This document shows, piece after piece, positions 26,457 to 34,309 of a DNA stretch of 64,000 nt (position 1 is its first letter; each line of letters starts with the position of its first letter). A program made the position numbers and the translations under genes. Source of the DNA: an uncultured Bacteroidales bacterium (lineage in GTDB: Bacteria > Bacteroidota > Bacteroidia > Bacteroidales > UBA932). The notes under the pieces were generated by a model. The model made no database searches. It was not told where the DNA came from and was given only the letters and a program-made list of their open reading frames with translations. Where the stretch lies: the NCBI GenBank assembly GCA_900319485.1, contig ONOQ01000002.1:85784-149783 (forward strand), written 5' to 3'.

Positions 26457-27145
26457 AAAACACAGTATTAACACTCCTTCTTCTGGCATTGGCGCTACCC
26501 GTGTCAAACGCCCAGACAGTTATCAAATACCGCCGCCCTATGAGGGCCCTTGGCATAGAAGGCGGCGTGGGAATGAGCGTAGTAAGTAATGAAAACAGGG
26601 TTCTGGGAGGCCTGCAGCAGCAGCCCGTAAAGATGTATCCTGCGGGAGGCATCACCTTCGAGGGCCCCATGAACTTTTCTCTGGACATAGTCCTCAAACT
26701 GCGCTATTCCAACAAAAGCTTTGTCTGCGCCCCGGAAGGGGATTCACTTCCCTCACACAACATCCACGCCGTGATGATGGATGTGGGGGCAAACTGGTAC
26801 CCGTTCCACAACATCTTCTACATGGGTGCATACTTCACCTTTGGCGGCAATGTCCTGGCTCACAGAATTGATGCCGACGGCACCTGGACCAAACTGAAAT
26901 CCAGCGACCTTGACGCCCTGGGCCTCTTCCTCAGCTATGGCCTTGAAGCCGGGTTCAGTTTAGGTTACTGGCCCATAGGAGACCGCATCACCATCTTTGC
27001 ACGATGGGAACAGGACTGGTCGGGATCTCCGTTCACAAAATACAGCGAATCCATCTACCGCAATGAACTTGTATATAACAAGAAGATGAGGTTGGGTTCA
27101 GTCACAGCGGGTGTAAGAATCCCAATCATTCTGATCAGGGACTAA
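26453..27145 (+). CDS. Outer-membrane beta-barrel protein
   Basis: 230 residues. Signal peptide MKNTVLTLLLLALALPVSNAQ, then GIEGGVGMSVVS, alternating strands (MYPAGGITFEGP, LDIVLKLRYSNKSF, VMMDVGANWYPF, FYMGAYFTFGGNV, LSYGLEAGFSLGYWP, ITIFARWEQDW) and a closing SVTAGVRIPIILI. The pattern is that of a small eight- to ten-strand barrel. Ligand or partner unknown; translational coupling to the WG-like secreted protein suggests a joint role. Confidence 0.75.
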   Translation: MKNTVLTLLLLALALPVSNAQTVIKYRRPMRALGIEGGVGMSVVSNENRVLGGLQQQPVKMYPAGGITFEGPMNFSLDIVLKLRYSNKSFVCAPEGDSLPSHNIHAVMMDVGANWYPFHNIFYMGAYFTFGGNVLAHRIDADGTWTKLKSSDLDALGLFLSYGLEAGFSLGYWPIGDRITIFARWEQDWSGSPFTKYSESIYRNELVYNKKMRLGSVTAGVRIPIILIRD

Positions 27146-27153
27146 AGTTTTTT

Positions 27154-27402
27154 TGTGTCCATGCTTGTGGACACGCATACACATTTCTATGACGACTGGC
27201 TGCTGCCCGACGCAGAGGCCGCAATTCAGCGTGCCATTGATGCCGGTGTGGGCAAAATGATTCAGGCCGATGTAGACTCTTCTGAGCGCCCCCGGATGTA
27301 GGAAATCAGCCTCAGGCACCCCGGAGTTCTTTTCCAGATGGCGGGGCTGTGCCCCGGTTCCGTTACGGCCGATAACTGGCGCTATGAGCTGGACCAGGTC
27401 CA
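27154..27402 (+). pseudogene. tatD 5' fragment, duplicated and degraded
   Basis: Matches the first ~245 bases of the intact tatD at 29066-29314 (starting TGTGTCCATGCTTGTGGACA), close to 90% identity by eye. The ATG at 27161 and the HTH metal motif are kept, but codon 47 is TAG where tatD has TGG, and the similarity ends at the palindrome TGGACCAGGTCCA (27390-27402), after which repeat sequence follows. It could make at most a 46-residue peptide. Confidence 0.88.
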
Positions 27403-27567
27403 CAGCATTTTTGGACGAGGTACAATTTCTGGTGGTGGACCAGGTCCAAGCAGTGTGCCCTAGAACGCCGTAGAAGGCACAGTCGGTGGACCTGGTCCAC
27501 GGGGTAAAATGGCACCTAGTCCAGATTATGGCTGGACCAGGTCCACTGATGCCCTGGACCTGGTCCA
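27390..27567. repeat. Palindrome module fused to the tatD fragment
   Basis: Palindromes TGGACC(A/T)GGTCCA at 27390, 27436, 27487, 27533 and 27555. The module 27390-27545 repeats 25374-25529. In the shared positions the central base is sometimes A in one copy and T in the other, leaving the palindrome intact. With the tatD fragment and a -7 box it fills the gap 27146-27633. Confidence 0.88.
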
Positions 27568-27596
27568 AAACTCAAGGTTTTTGTCCAAAAAGTTTT

Positions 27597-27604
27597 TATC
27601 TTTG
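27597..27604 (+). promoter_or_regulatory. -7 promoter box
   Basis: TATCTTTG, 29 bases before the ATG at 27634. Confidence 0.55.
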
Positions 27605-27633
27605 TAGAACCACTTGTCAATGAGATGCTTACA

Positions 27634-29037
27634 ATGAAACGGATTGCCATACTCCTAGCCTTTATTCTTGCCGCTGCAGGATGCACCAGCCACAAGGGAT
27701 ACATTACTTACTGTTTCACCTATGACGAGGTTGACGTTCACGCCCAGCCGTCCGACACCTCTGAGGTCCTTATGAAGGCTGTCTGCCGGAGAGGGGATCA
27801 ATTCAAGGACACCGTTGCCCTTTTCTTTGACGACCGATATCCCGTTCCCATCGGGATCCGGGAGATTGATGAGACCGGGAAATGGGGACGGATCAATGAG
27901 AGGTTCCCCTTTGTATACAACTACCACGGTTGGATTAAACTCAGTGACGTCATTGTGCTGGGACCTATGGACAAAAATACCCCAATGGCCACTTATGAAG
28001 CAACGGCTTCCGAGGTTAACCTCTATATGCACCCAAAGGCAAGCGACGCTGAAAAAATTCTGATTTTCGGCAAAGGTTTCCAGTCTTTCAACTACAAGAT
28101 GGAAAAGGGCGCCAAAGCGCAACTGCTGAGCAAAAAAGGCGGATGGGGCTTTATCCGGTATGTAAGATATGCCGATTCCACCAAGGACAGGCCGGTCTAC
28201 GGCTGGGTTCCCATGAAAAACCTCAGACCAGTTGGCGACGTAACATATGAATCCATCGCGACAGGTGTCGCACAGGGTATCCAGGACAAGAAACTTGCAC
28301 AGGCGAAGCATACCGGACCTTTCTTCCAGTGGGGCATAAAGCACTGGAACAAGGTTCGGCCCATATTCTGCAAAGCCTGCGAGTACGGTGCCCTGCTGGC
28401 TCTTATCGTAGCGGTAATCTGCCTTGTTCCTTCCATATTGCGAAAAAGATGGATGGGAACGGTTCTGGTACTGCCAGTATTCGCCGCATATCTGTTCATG
28501 GTGGGCTCATTGAGCCATGGGCCCGGAATAGTATACGGACTGGCCGTACCTGTGCTTGCCGTAGTAGTATCATATCCCCTTCTGTATCTGAGCTTCCTGT
28601 CCAGGGCAGTGGGGACATTCATCCGTATTTCAGGAATAGCCGGCAGCCTGTACGTAATGTTCCTTGTAGAGTTTTTTGCCTACGACACCCTCATCCTGCA
28701 CATCTTCCTGCTGCTGCTATATATCACCGTGGCCTTCAAGTTTACTCAGTATATTGCCAAGAAACTGGAAGACGACGTGTGCCCCAATTGCGGCTTCTAC
28801 GCCGGTCACGATAGTTTTGGGGAAGAGTATATCGGCTCAAGTTCAACAACAGAGCACAGTTCCTATGACGTGTTTGACCACAGTGAAAAGCACGGCAACG
28901 TAATCACCAATTACTACAAGACAATGAGGTCAAGCACTACCACCCATAAAGATTACTACAGCGAAGACCGCTGCTGCGCCAGGTGCGGCTATGACTACGA
29001 GGTCATAAAAACCCGTATCTGGAAGGAGCGTGACTGA
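27634..29037 (+). CDS. Membrane lipoprotein with SH3-like repeats and C-terminal zinc ribbon
   Basis: 467 residues from the ATG at 27634, which gives a lipoprotein signal (IAILLAFILAAAGCTS); an ATG at 27625 would add three residues. Two tandem SH3b-like regions follow (DEVDVHAQPSDTSEV and SEVNLYMHPKASDAEK, each ending in a GW motif such as YHGWIKL and YGWVPM). Residues ~245-385 hold five or six membrane helices. The tail has CPNCGFYAGHD and later CARCGYDYEV, a split zinc ribbon around a Ser/Thr/His-rich stretch. A lipobox plus several helices is unusual; the first segment may instead be an uncleaved helix. Function unknown. It lies between the tatD fragment and intact tatD. Confidence 0.7.
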   Translation: MKRIAILLAFILAAAGCTSHKGYITYCFTYDEVDVHAQPSDTSEVLMKAVCRRGDQFKDTVALFFDDRYPVPIGIREIDETGKWGRINERFPFVYNYHGWIKLSDVIVLGPMDKNTPMATYEATASEVNLYMHPKASDAEKILIFGKGFQSFNYKMEKGAKAQLLSKKGGWGFIRYVRYADSTKDRPVYGWVPMKNLRPVGDVTYESIATGVAQGIQDKKLAQAKHTGPFFQWGIKHWNKVRPIFCKACEYGALLALIVAVICLVPSILRKRWMGTVLVLPVFAAYLFMVGSLSHGPGIVYGLAVPVLAVVVSYPLLYLSFLSRAVGTFIRISGIAGSLYVMFLVEFFAYDTLILHIFLLLLYITVAFKFTQYIAKKLEDDVCPNCGFYAGHDSFGEEYIGSSSTTEHSSYDVFDHSEKHGNVITNYYKTMRSSTTTHKDYYSEDRCCARCGYDYEVIKTRIWKERD

Positions 29038-29059
29038 TTACCTTTTGAACATTTTTGAC

Positions 29060-29067
29060 TATCTTTG
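29060..29067 (+). promoter_or_regulatory. -7 promoter box for tatD
   Basis: TATCTTTG ends five bases before the tatD ATG, implying a leaderless transcript. The duplicated tatD fragment at 27154 lacks this box (it has TTTTTTTG), so the fragment is probably not transcribed from its own promoter. Confidence 0.6.
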
Positions 29068-29072
29068 TGTCC

Positions 29073-29834
29073 ATGCTTGTGGACACCCATACCCACTTCT
29101 ACGACGAGTGGCTGCTGCCGGACGCAGAGGCTGCCATCCAGCGTGCCATTGACGCCGGGGTAGGGAAAATGATTCAGGCCGATGTTGACTCCACGGAGCG
29201 CCCCCGCATGTGGGAAATCGGCCTCAGGCACCCCGGAGTGCTGTTCCAGATGGCGGGGCTGTACCCCGGTTCCGTTACGGCCGATAACTGGCGCTATGAG
29301 CTGGACCAGGTCCAAGGCATAACCGGAGTTGTGGCAATTGGGGAAATTGGCCTTGATTATCACGAGGGAAGGGAGTTTGAGAAGGAGCAGAAGGAGGTCC
29401 TAAGGCTGCAGCTGGAACTGGCGGCCCAGAGGAACCTTCCTGTGAATATCCATTTAAGGGATGCCTGGGAGGACCTTCTCACAATCTTCAAGGACTGCCG
29501 CCACCTTAATCTAAGGGGCAACCTCCACTGCTTCAGCGGAAGTTATGAGGTGTACGAGGAAGCCAACCGCTATGGAGACTGGTCCGTGGGAATCGGTGGA
29601 GTGGTCACATTCAAGAACTCCAAACTGGCCACAACGCTTGAAAGAATCCCCCTTCACCATATACTTCTTGAGACAGACGCCCCCTACCTTGCGCCGGTCC
29701 CCCACCGCGGTGAGCGCAACGAGAGTTCATTCCTTCCGCTTATCGCCCAAAAGGTCGCGGAGGTCAAGGGCCTCACAATGGAGGAATGCGAAAGGATAAC
29801 AACGGAAAACGCAGAAAGACTGTTTAACATATGA
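29073..29834 (+). CDS. tatD: TatD family metal-dependent hydrolase
   Basis: 253 residues starting MLVDTHTHFYD with the HxH metal ligands; further ligands in IGEIGLDYHEG (Glu), NIHLRDAW (His), LHCFSGSYE (His) and LLETDAPYLAP (Asp). Full length for the family, whose members are 3'-5' DNA exonucleases or related nucleases in the cytoplasm. Residues ELDQVQG are encoded across a perfect TGGACCAGGTCCA palindrome (29302-29314), the breakpoint shared with the upstream tatD fragment. The stop overlaps the asparaginase ATG (ATGA). Confidence 0.93.
   Translation: MLVDTHTHFYDEWLLPDAEAAIQRAIDAGVGKMIQADVDSTERPRMWEIGLRHPGVLFQMAGLYPGSVTADNWRYELDQVQGITGVVAIGEIGLDYHEGREFEKEQKEVLRLQLELAAQRNLPVNIHLRDAWEDLLTIFKDCRHLNLRGNLHCFSGSYEVYEEANRYGDWSVGIGGVVTFKNSKLATTLERIPLHHILLETDAPYLAPVPHRGERNESSFLPLIAQKVAEVKGLTMEECERITTENAERLFNI
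29302..29314. repeat. TGGACCAGGTCCA palindrome inside tatD
   Basis: Encodes the LDQVQ segment of TatD. It is the same palindrome that forms the arrays around the RAYT gene and the point at which the duplicated tatD fragment ends. Confidence 0.85.
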
Positions 29835-30856
29835 AATCGGCAGTATTAGTCATTTACACGGGAGGAACCATCGGGATGAAGGAAGATCCCGCCGACGGAA
29901 CCCTCAAGCCCTTCGACTTTTCCCAGATCAAGGAGGAGGTCCCGGAACTGAACAAGTTCCAGGTGAGGATAGACTCCTACACCTTCAGCCCGCTTATCGA
30001 CTCCTCGGACGTAGAGCCCGCCCTCTGGGTGAACCTCGCGGAACTAATCCACGAAAGGTATGACGACTACGACGGCTTCGTGATCCTTCACGGCACGGAC
30101 ACTATGGCCTACAGCGCATCGGCCCTGAGTTTTATGCTGGAGGGACTCTCCAAGCCCGTCATCTTCACCGGGAGCCAACTGCCCATCGGCGTTCCCCGCA
30201 CGGACGGCAAGGAAAACCTGATATCGGCCGTGGAAATAGCATCGGCAAAGAAGGCCGATGGCTCCGCAGAAGTGCCCGAGGTGGCCATTTTCTTCGACGC
30301 CCGGCTCCTTCGCGGCAACCGCTCAACAAAGTACAGCGCCGAAGCCTTCAACGCCTTCGCCTCCCCCAACCTTCCGCCACTGGCCCAGGCCGGTATCAGC
30401 ATCCGCTACAACTCTGACATCATCCGGAAGCCATCGGCCCATACCCTCAAAGTCCAGACCCACCTTGACTGCCGGGTGTCAATCCTCAAAATTCACCCCG
30501 GAATCACCCCGGCGGTGGCGCGGCACTCCCTCTGCGCCCCGGAAATCCGCGCCTGCATCCTTGAAACCTACGGCTCCGGCAACGCCATTTCCAAGGAATG
30601 GTTTCTCTCAATCATCAAGGAGGCCGATCACCTTGGCAAGATCCTTCTCAACGTAACTCAGTGTAAATCAGGCACTGTGAATATGAACCTCTACGCCACC
30701 GGCGCCACCCTCAAGAACTGCGGGGTTGTTTCCGGCAAGGACATAACCACTGAAGCCGCCCTTGGGAAACTGTTCTCCCTGATGGGCCGGTCAGACAATA
30801 ATGAGTGGGTGAAGAAGATGCTTGAAAATGACATTTGCGGAGAAATAACGGCATAA
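29831..30856 (+). CDS. ansA: L-asparaginase, type I (cytoplasmic)
   Basis: 341 residues, no signal peptide. First active-site block IYTGGTIGMKED (Thr12-region), second block VILHGTDTMAYSASALSFML with the catalytic Thr-Asp pair, plus FTGSQLPIG and LLNVTQCKSGTVNM. Converts asparagine to aspartate and ammonia, which aspA at 2.6 kb can deaminate to fumarate. Four-base overlap with tatD. Confidence 0.95.
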   Translation: MKSAVLVIYTGGTIGMKEDPADGTLKPFDFSQIKEEVPELNKFQVRIDSYTFSPLIDSSDVEPALWVNLAELIHERYDDYDGFVILHGTDTMAYSASALSFMLEGLSKPVIFTGSQLPIGVPRTDGKENLISAVEIASAKKADGSAEVPEVAIFFDARLLRGNRSTKYSAEAFNAFASPNLPPLAQAGISIRYNSDIIRKPSAHTLKVQTHLDCRVSILKIHPGITPAVARHSLCAPEIRACILETYGSGNAISKEWFLSIIKEADHLGKILLNVTQCKSGTVNMNLYATGATLKNCGVVSGKDITTEAALGKLFSLMGRSDNNEWVKKMLENDICGEITA

Positions 30857-30953
30857 ATCTTTGGCGTTTTCAAGAAAAATGACTAAATTGCCGGGCAAAA
30901 TTGGAAATAACTACAAACTAATTCAACTTATAATTAACAACTCAAAAACGATT

Positions 30954-31745
30954 ATGAAAAAGTTTTTCATGTTTTTGGCAGTAGCCGGTCTCGTGACCTT
31001 CACTGCAAACATCGCTTCCGCACAGGATGAGGGCGCAGCCGCCCCCGCCGCCCAGGAGCAGGTAGAAGAAGCCGAAGAGGTTGTGGACCTTTTCGCCGGT
31101 TCCGGTGAGGAAGTTCCCCTCCACCAGGCCCTCAAGACCAAATTCATCGAGGGTGGTGCAGGCTTTATGTCCCTCATCATCATCTGCCTTATCCTCGGTA
31201 TGGCCCTTGCCATTGAGCGTATCCTCTATCTTGCTTTCTCCAAGACCAACACCACCAAACTCCTCGAGAACGTGGAGGCTGCTCTTGAAAAAGGCGGTAT
31301 CGAAGAAGCCAAGAAGGTTTGCCGTGAAACCCGCGGTCCTGTTGCCAGCATCTTCTACCAGGGTCTCCTCCGCGCAGACCAGGGCATCGACGTAGTCGAA
31401 AAGACCATCGTCTCCTACGGCGGCGTTCAGATGAGCCTTATGGAGAACGGTCTCAGCTGGATCGGCCTCTTCATTTCCATCGCCCCTTCACTGGGATTCC
31501 TTGGTACCGTTATCGGTATGATCCAGGCCTTCGACGCCATCCAGGCTGCAGGTGACATTTCACCTAACGTTGTTGCCGGCGGTATGAAGGTTGCCCTTAT
31601 CACCACCGTGGGCGGTCTCATCGTAGCTATGATTCTCCAGATCTTCTACAACTACATCATCGCAAAGATCGACTCCCTGTCCATCGATATGGAAGACTCT
31701 TCCATCCGCTTCGTGGACACTATGGTAAAATACAACAAGAAGTAG
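30954..31745 (+). CDS. exbB: ExbB/TolQ-family proton channel subunit
   Basis: 263 residues from the ATG at 30954, which opens a signal-like segment (FFMFLAVAGLVTFTANIASAQ); an earlier in-frame start at 30861 is less likely. An acidic, alanine-rich stretch (residues 22-50) precedes helix 1 (GFMSLIIICLILGMALAIER). The conserved pair of helices follows: GLSWIGLFISIAPSLGFLG with TVIGMIQAF, then GGMKVALITTVGGLIVAMI. ExbB with ExbD forms the proton-driven motor that energises TonB-dependent transporters such as the SusC protein in this window. The cleavable N-terminal extension is common in Bacteroidota ExbB. Confidence 0.93.
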   Translation: MKKFFMFLAVAGLVTFTANIASAQDEGAAAPAAQEQVEEAEEVVDLFAGSGEEVPLHQALKTKFIEGGAGFMSLIIICLILGMALAIERILYLAFSKTNTTKLLENVEAALEKGGIEEAKKVCRETRGPVASIFYQGLLRADQGIDVVEKTIVSYGGVQMSLMENGLSWIGLFISIAPSLGFLGTVIGMIQAFDAIQAAGDISPNVVAGGMKVALITTVGGLIVAMILQIFYNYIIAKIDSLSIDMEDSSIRFVDTMVKYNKK

Positions 31746-31771
31746 TCAAACCCCTTAATTTCCTCTGAATA

Positions 31772-32230
31772 ATGGAAAACCAGAAATACGCTAAAATCGT
31801 CAAGATATCCCTGTGGGTCCTCTTGATTCTGAGCGTGGCGGTTCTGCTCTGGGGTACGATTAAGGGTTATCCGGCAACTGTCGCTGCAGACAACGGCACC
31901 GTGGATCCGCTGCTCTACTGGGCATACATTGTCCTTGGCATCGCCCTCGTTTCCGTGATTTGCGTCGGACTGTACGTCACAGCAACCACTAACCCCAAGG
32001 GCCTTATCAAGATCGGCGTCGCAGTCGTGGCCGCAGCCGTCCTCTTCGGCGTCTGCTACCTGGTGGCTTCCGGTGCGCCCGCAGTGGGCTATTCCGGCGC
32101 CAAACTGCCCAGCGCCTCTGAACTCAAGATGACCGACACCATCCTCAACCTCGCATACCTCGTTGGCGGAGTAGCAATCCTCTCCATCATCTTCAGTGAG
32201 GTCTGGATGTCCATCCGCAACAAAAAGTAA
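31772..32230 (+). CDS. Small four-helix membrane protein in the exb operon
   Basis: 152 residues with four membrane helices (about 10-28, 46-68, 78-97 and 126-146) and no recognised motif. It lies between exbB and exbD with short gaps, as in many Bacteroidales exb operons. A role in assembling or regulating the ExbB-ExbD motor is inferred from position only. Confidence 0.7.
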   Translation: MENQKYAKIVKISLWVLLILSVAVLLWGTIKGYPATVAADNGTVDPLLYWAYIVLGIALVSVICVGLYVTATTNPKGLIKIGVAVVAAAVLFGVCYLVASGAPAVGYSGAKLPSASELKMTDTILNLAYLVGGVAILSIIFSEVWMSIRNKK

Positions 32231-32238
32231 AGGAAACC

Positions 32239-32805
32239 ATGGCAAGAAGAACTTTTAATGCAATCGGTTCTACGGCTGATATCGCGTTCCTGCTCCTGTG
32301 CTACTTCCTCATGACCACAACCATGGGTGATCAGTCAGGTCTTCAGCGCCGCCTTCCCCCTATTCCTGACGCCCAGCAGGCCCAGGACCAGAAGGTGAAC
32401 CGCCGTAACATCATCATCGTCAGAATCAACTCTGCCGATAAGCTGTTTGCCGGTAGCGAAGCCATGGACATCTCAATGTTGAAAGACAAGATCAAGGAGT
32501 TCCTCACCAACCCCGCCAATGACCCCAACCTTCCTGAAAAGGAACCCAAGGAAATCGAAGGCAAAACCTACAACGTTTCCAAGGGCGTCATTTCCCTGCA
32601 GAACGACCGCGGTACCAGTTACCAGGCCTACATCGCAGTTCAGAACGAGTTGGTTAAAGCCGTCAACGAACTGAGAGACGAGTTCTCTTACAGGGAGTTC
32701 GGCAAGAAGTTCTCCCGCCTCTCCGAGGATCAGCAGGATATAGTAAAGAAGGCCGTGCCTCAGAACATTTCTGAAGCGGAGCCTAAGGATACCGGTAAAA
32801 AATAG
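32239..32805 (+). CDS. exbD: ExbD/TolR-family protein, first copy
   Basis: 188 residues. A single helix near the N-terminus (TADIAFLLLCYFLMTTTM) carries the protonatable aspartate; the rest is periplasmic. The insert of ~60 residues between PPIPDAQQAQDQ and the C-terminal half (NELVKAVNELRDEFSYREF) makes it longer than the E. coli protein. Motor partner of ExbB. Directly followed by a second copy, 12 bases away. Confidence 0.9.
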   Translation: MARRTFNAIGSTADIAFLLLCYFLMTTTMGDQSGLQRRLPPIPDAQQAQDQKVNRRNIIIVRINSADKLFAGSEAMDISMLKDKIKEFLTNPANDPNLPEKEPKEIEGKTYNVSKGVISLQNDRGTSYQAYIAVQNELVKAVNELRDEFSYREFGKKFSRLSEDQQDIVKKAVPQNISEAEPKDTGKK

Positions 32806-32817
32806 GAGGTAAAAGTT

Positions 32818-33291
32818 ATGTCAAAATTCGGAAGTTCCAGCAATAAGAAGGAAGTCCCCCAGGCATCGTCCAACTCCCTTTCCGATATCGTGTTTATGCT
32901 CCTGTTCTTCTTTATGGTTACCACCCAGATGAGGGAAACCGAGCAAAAGGTGAAAGTCACCATGCCGGTTGCATCTGAGGTAGCCAAACTGGAGAGAAAA
33001 GACCTGAGCGCCAATATCAACATCGGTAGCCCCACCCTGCAGTATCAGGCAATGTACGGTACCGACGCCCGTATCCAGCTCAACGACTCTTTCAAGACAG
33101 TGTCCGACATCCGTGACTTCATCGCTGCAGAGCGTGATGCTATGTCAGAGGCAGAAAGGTCACTTATGACCGTCAACCTCAGGGTAGACCAGGATGTCCG
33201 TATGGGTATCGTTTCCGATGTAAAGCAGGAGTTGCGTCGCTGCTCCGCCCTTAAGATCATGTACGCCGCGCGTAAGCCGGCCAAAGACTAA
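32818..33291 (+). CDS. exbD: ExbD/TolR-family protein, second copy
   Basis: 157 residues. Helix SLSDIVFMLLFFFMVTTQM carries the conserved aspartate; the periplasmic part has LRVDQDVRMGIVSDVKQELR, matching the usual ExbD C-terminal domain. Two differing ExbD proteins probably form a heterodimer in the ExbB pore. A terminator hairpin follows. Confidence 0.92.
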   Translation: MSKFGSSSNKKEVPQASSNSLSDIVFMLLFFFMVTTQMRETEQKVKVTMPVASEVAKLERKDLSANINIGSPTLQYQAMYGTDARIQLNDSFKTVSDIRDFIAAERDAMSEAERSLMTVNLRVDQDVRMGIVSDVKQELRRCSALKIMYAARKPAKD

Positions 33292-33312
33292 GGGTCCTAC
33301 ATCGCTGTTTTT

Positions 33313-33346
33313 ACAGAGGGTGGCCAGATGGTCACCCTCTGTTTTT
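33313..33346 (+). terminator. Terminator after the exb operon
   Basis: ACAGAGGGTG pairs with CACCCTCTGT, followed by TTTTTG. Confidence 0.8.
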
Positions 33347-33352
33347 GTTTAA

Positions 33353-33718
33353 TCATACTCCCAGAACAACGGAAGGAGGGATATTGAGAACCGTTGATAT
33401 CTTTCTTGCCTGTTTGAGTGTGGGCTCTGACTTTCCGGCAAGAATTTCGCTGATCTTGGACTGGTTCATTCCCAGAAGGGACGACAGAGCGGCCTGAGAC
33501 AGCCCCATCTCATACATCTTGAGTTTCAACACATCTGTCAGGGAAGGAGTACTGATTGGATAATGGATATCCTCATATTCCTCAATAAGGTCACTGAGCA
33601 GCGCTAATTCAACAACGTTTTTATCATTGGCCGGCATGCCGTCATCAACAATCTTGAGGAGTTCCTCAATTCTTAGCATAACAGCATCATACTGCTCTAA
33701 CGAATCAATCTTTGCCAT
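33353..33718 (-). CDS. higA: HigA-type antitoxin (HTH XRE family)
   Basis: 121 residues. The C-terminal half is an HTH_3 domain: YEMGLSQAALSSLLGMNQSK for the two helices, then ISEILAGKSEPTLKQARK. The N-terminal half (EELLKIVDDGMPANDKNVVE...) is the acidic, helical part usual in HigA proteins encoded after HigB. It should bind and neutralise the upstream toxin and repress the shared promoter. Starts two bases after the toxin stop. Confidence 0.85.
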   Translation of the reverse strand: MAKIDSLEQYDAVMLRIEELLKIVDDGMPANDKNVVELALLSDLIEEYEDIHYPISTPSLTDVLKLKMYEMGLSQAALSSLLGMNQSKISEILAGKSEPTLKQARKISTVLNIPPSVVLGV

Positions 33719-33720
33719 AG

Positions 33721-34023
33721 TCAGATTTGTTTTATCATTTCTTCAGTCAGACGGTCATATTCGCTGTGCGTCCCGATGAAACGCACAAAGACTCTTTTCA
33801 GGTCATATTGAACGATTGCAACAAGACGGTAATCGTTTCCCTTTATATTAAAAACCACACGCTTGTTCCCAACATTGTCTGCAGACCCGAATGCCCGTCT
33901 CAGGTCAGAGAAATTGTTCCATTCCAATTGTTTTACCTTCTTATACCAAACTTCCAACGCTACCTTGGCATCGGCGTGCTTGGTATAATACTCCACAAGT
34001 GCTTTTTTGCTTATCACTCTCAT
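33721..34023 (-). CDS. higB: HigB-type mRNA interferase toxin
   Basis: 100 residues from the ATG at 34023; a longer frame to 34104 has no promoter logic, whereas a -7 box lies nine bases before this ATG. Typical HigB_toxin pattern: MRVISKKALVEYYTKHADAK, ALEVWYKKVKQLEW, FGSADNVGNKRVVFNIKGND, YRLVAIVQYDLKRVFVRFIGTHSEYDRL. These proteins cleave mRNA on the ribosome. Toxin-first order with HigA follows the higBA norm. The AT-rich, low-GC sequence differs from neighbours, consistent with transfer. Confidence 0.88.
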   Translation of the reverse strand: MRVISKKALVEYYTKHADAKVALEVWYKKVKQLEWNNFSDLRRAFGSADNVGNKRVVFNIKGNDYRLVAIVQYDLKRVFVRFIGTHSEYDRLTEEMIKQI

Positions 34024-34032
34024 TTGTTTTCG

Positions 34033-34040
34033 CAAATATA
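34033..34040 (-). promoter_or_regulatory. -7 promoter box for higBA
   Basis: TATATTTG on the minus strand, nine bases before the toxin ATG. Confidence 0.6.
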
Positions 34041-34145
34041 GATAATATTTCTGAATTTTAGAAGGCGCATGCGGCCTCCTTGACAAAATTATCACGTACA
34101 ACACTTAAAATAGAAGAAATGTATGCTTTTTTCGTCCCAAGAAAA

Positions 34146-34165
34146 ACGGCCCCAGAAGGGGCTGT
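34146..34165. terminator. GC hairpin between higBA and the next gene
   Basis: ACGGCCCC-AGAA-GGGGCTGT; on the minus strand it is followed by TTTTTC, on the plus strand by AACGGGGTTTTTA. No gene ends here, so it may belong to an unseen small transcript or insulate the two promoters. Confidence 0.45.
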
Positions 34166-34280
34166 AACGGGGTTTTTAGGACAAAAGACAAGATTCTACG
34201 TTAATAATTAACTGTTTTTCAGACACTTACCGAGGGACGAAATAAGCACGTCCATTTTTCATTATCTCTATGGGCAAATC

Positions 34281-34288
34281 TATTTTTG
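34281..34288 (+). promoter_or_regulatory. -7 promoter box
   Basis: TATTTTTG, 21 bases before the ATG at 34310. Confidence 0.5.
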
Positions 34289-34309
34289 CGGCCAAAATTT
34301 TCCGCAAAA

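Noticed and set aside
33353-34023. RelBE-type pair
   Set aside because: The toxin pattern and toxin-first order with an XRE antitoxin fit HigBA better.
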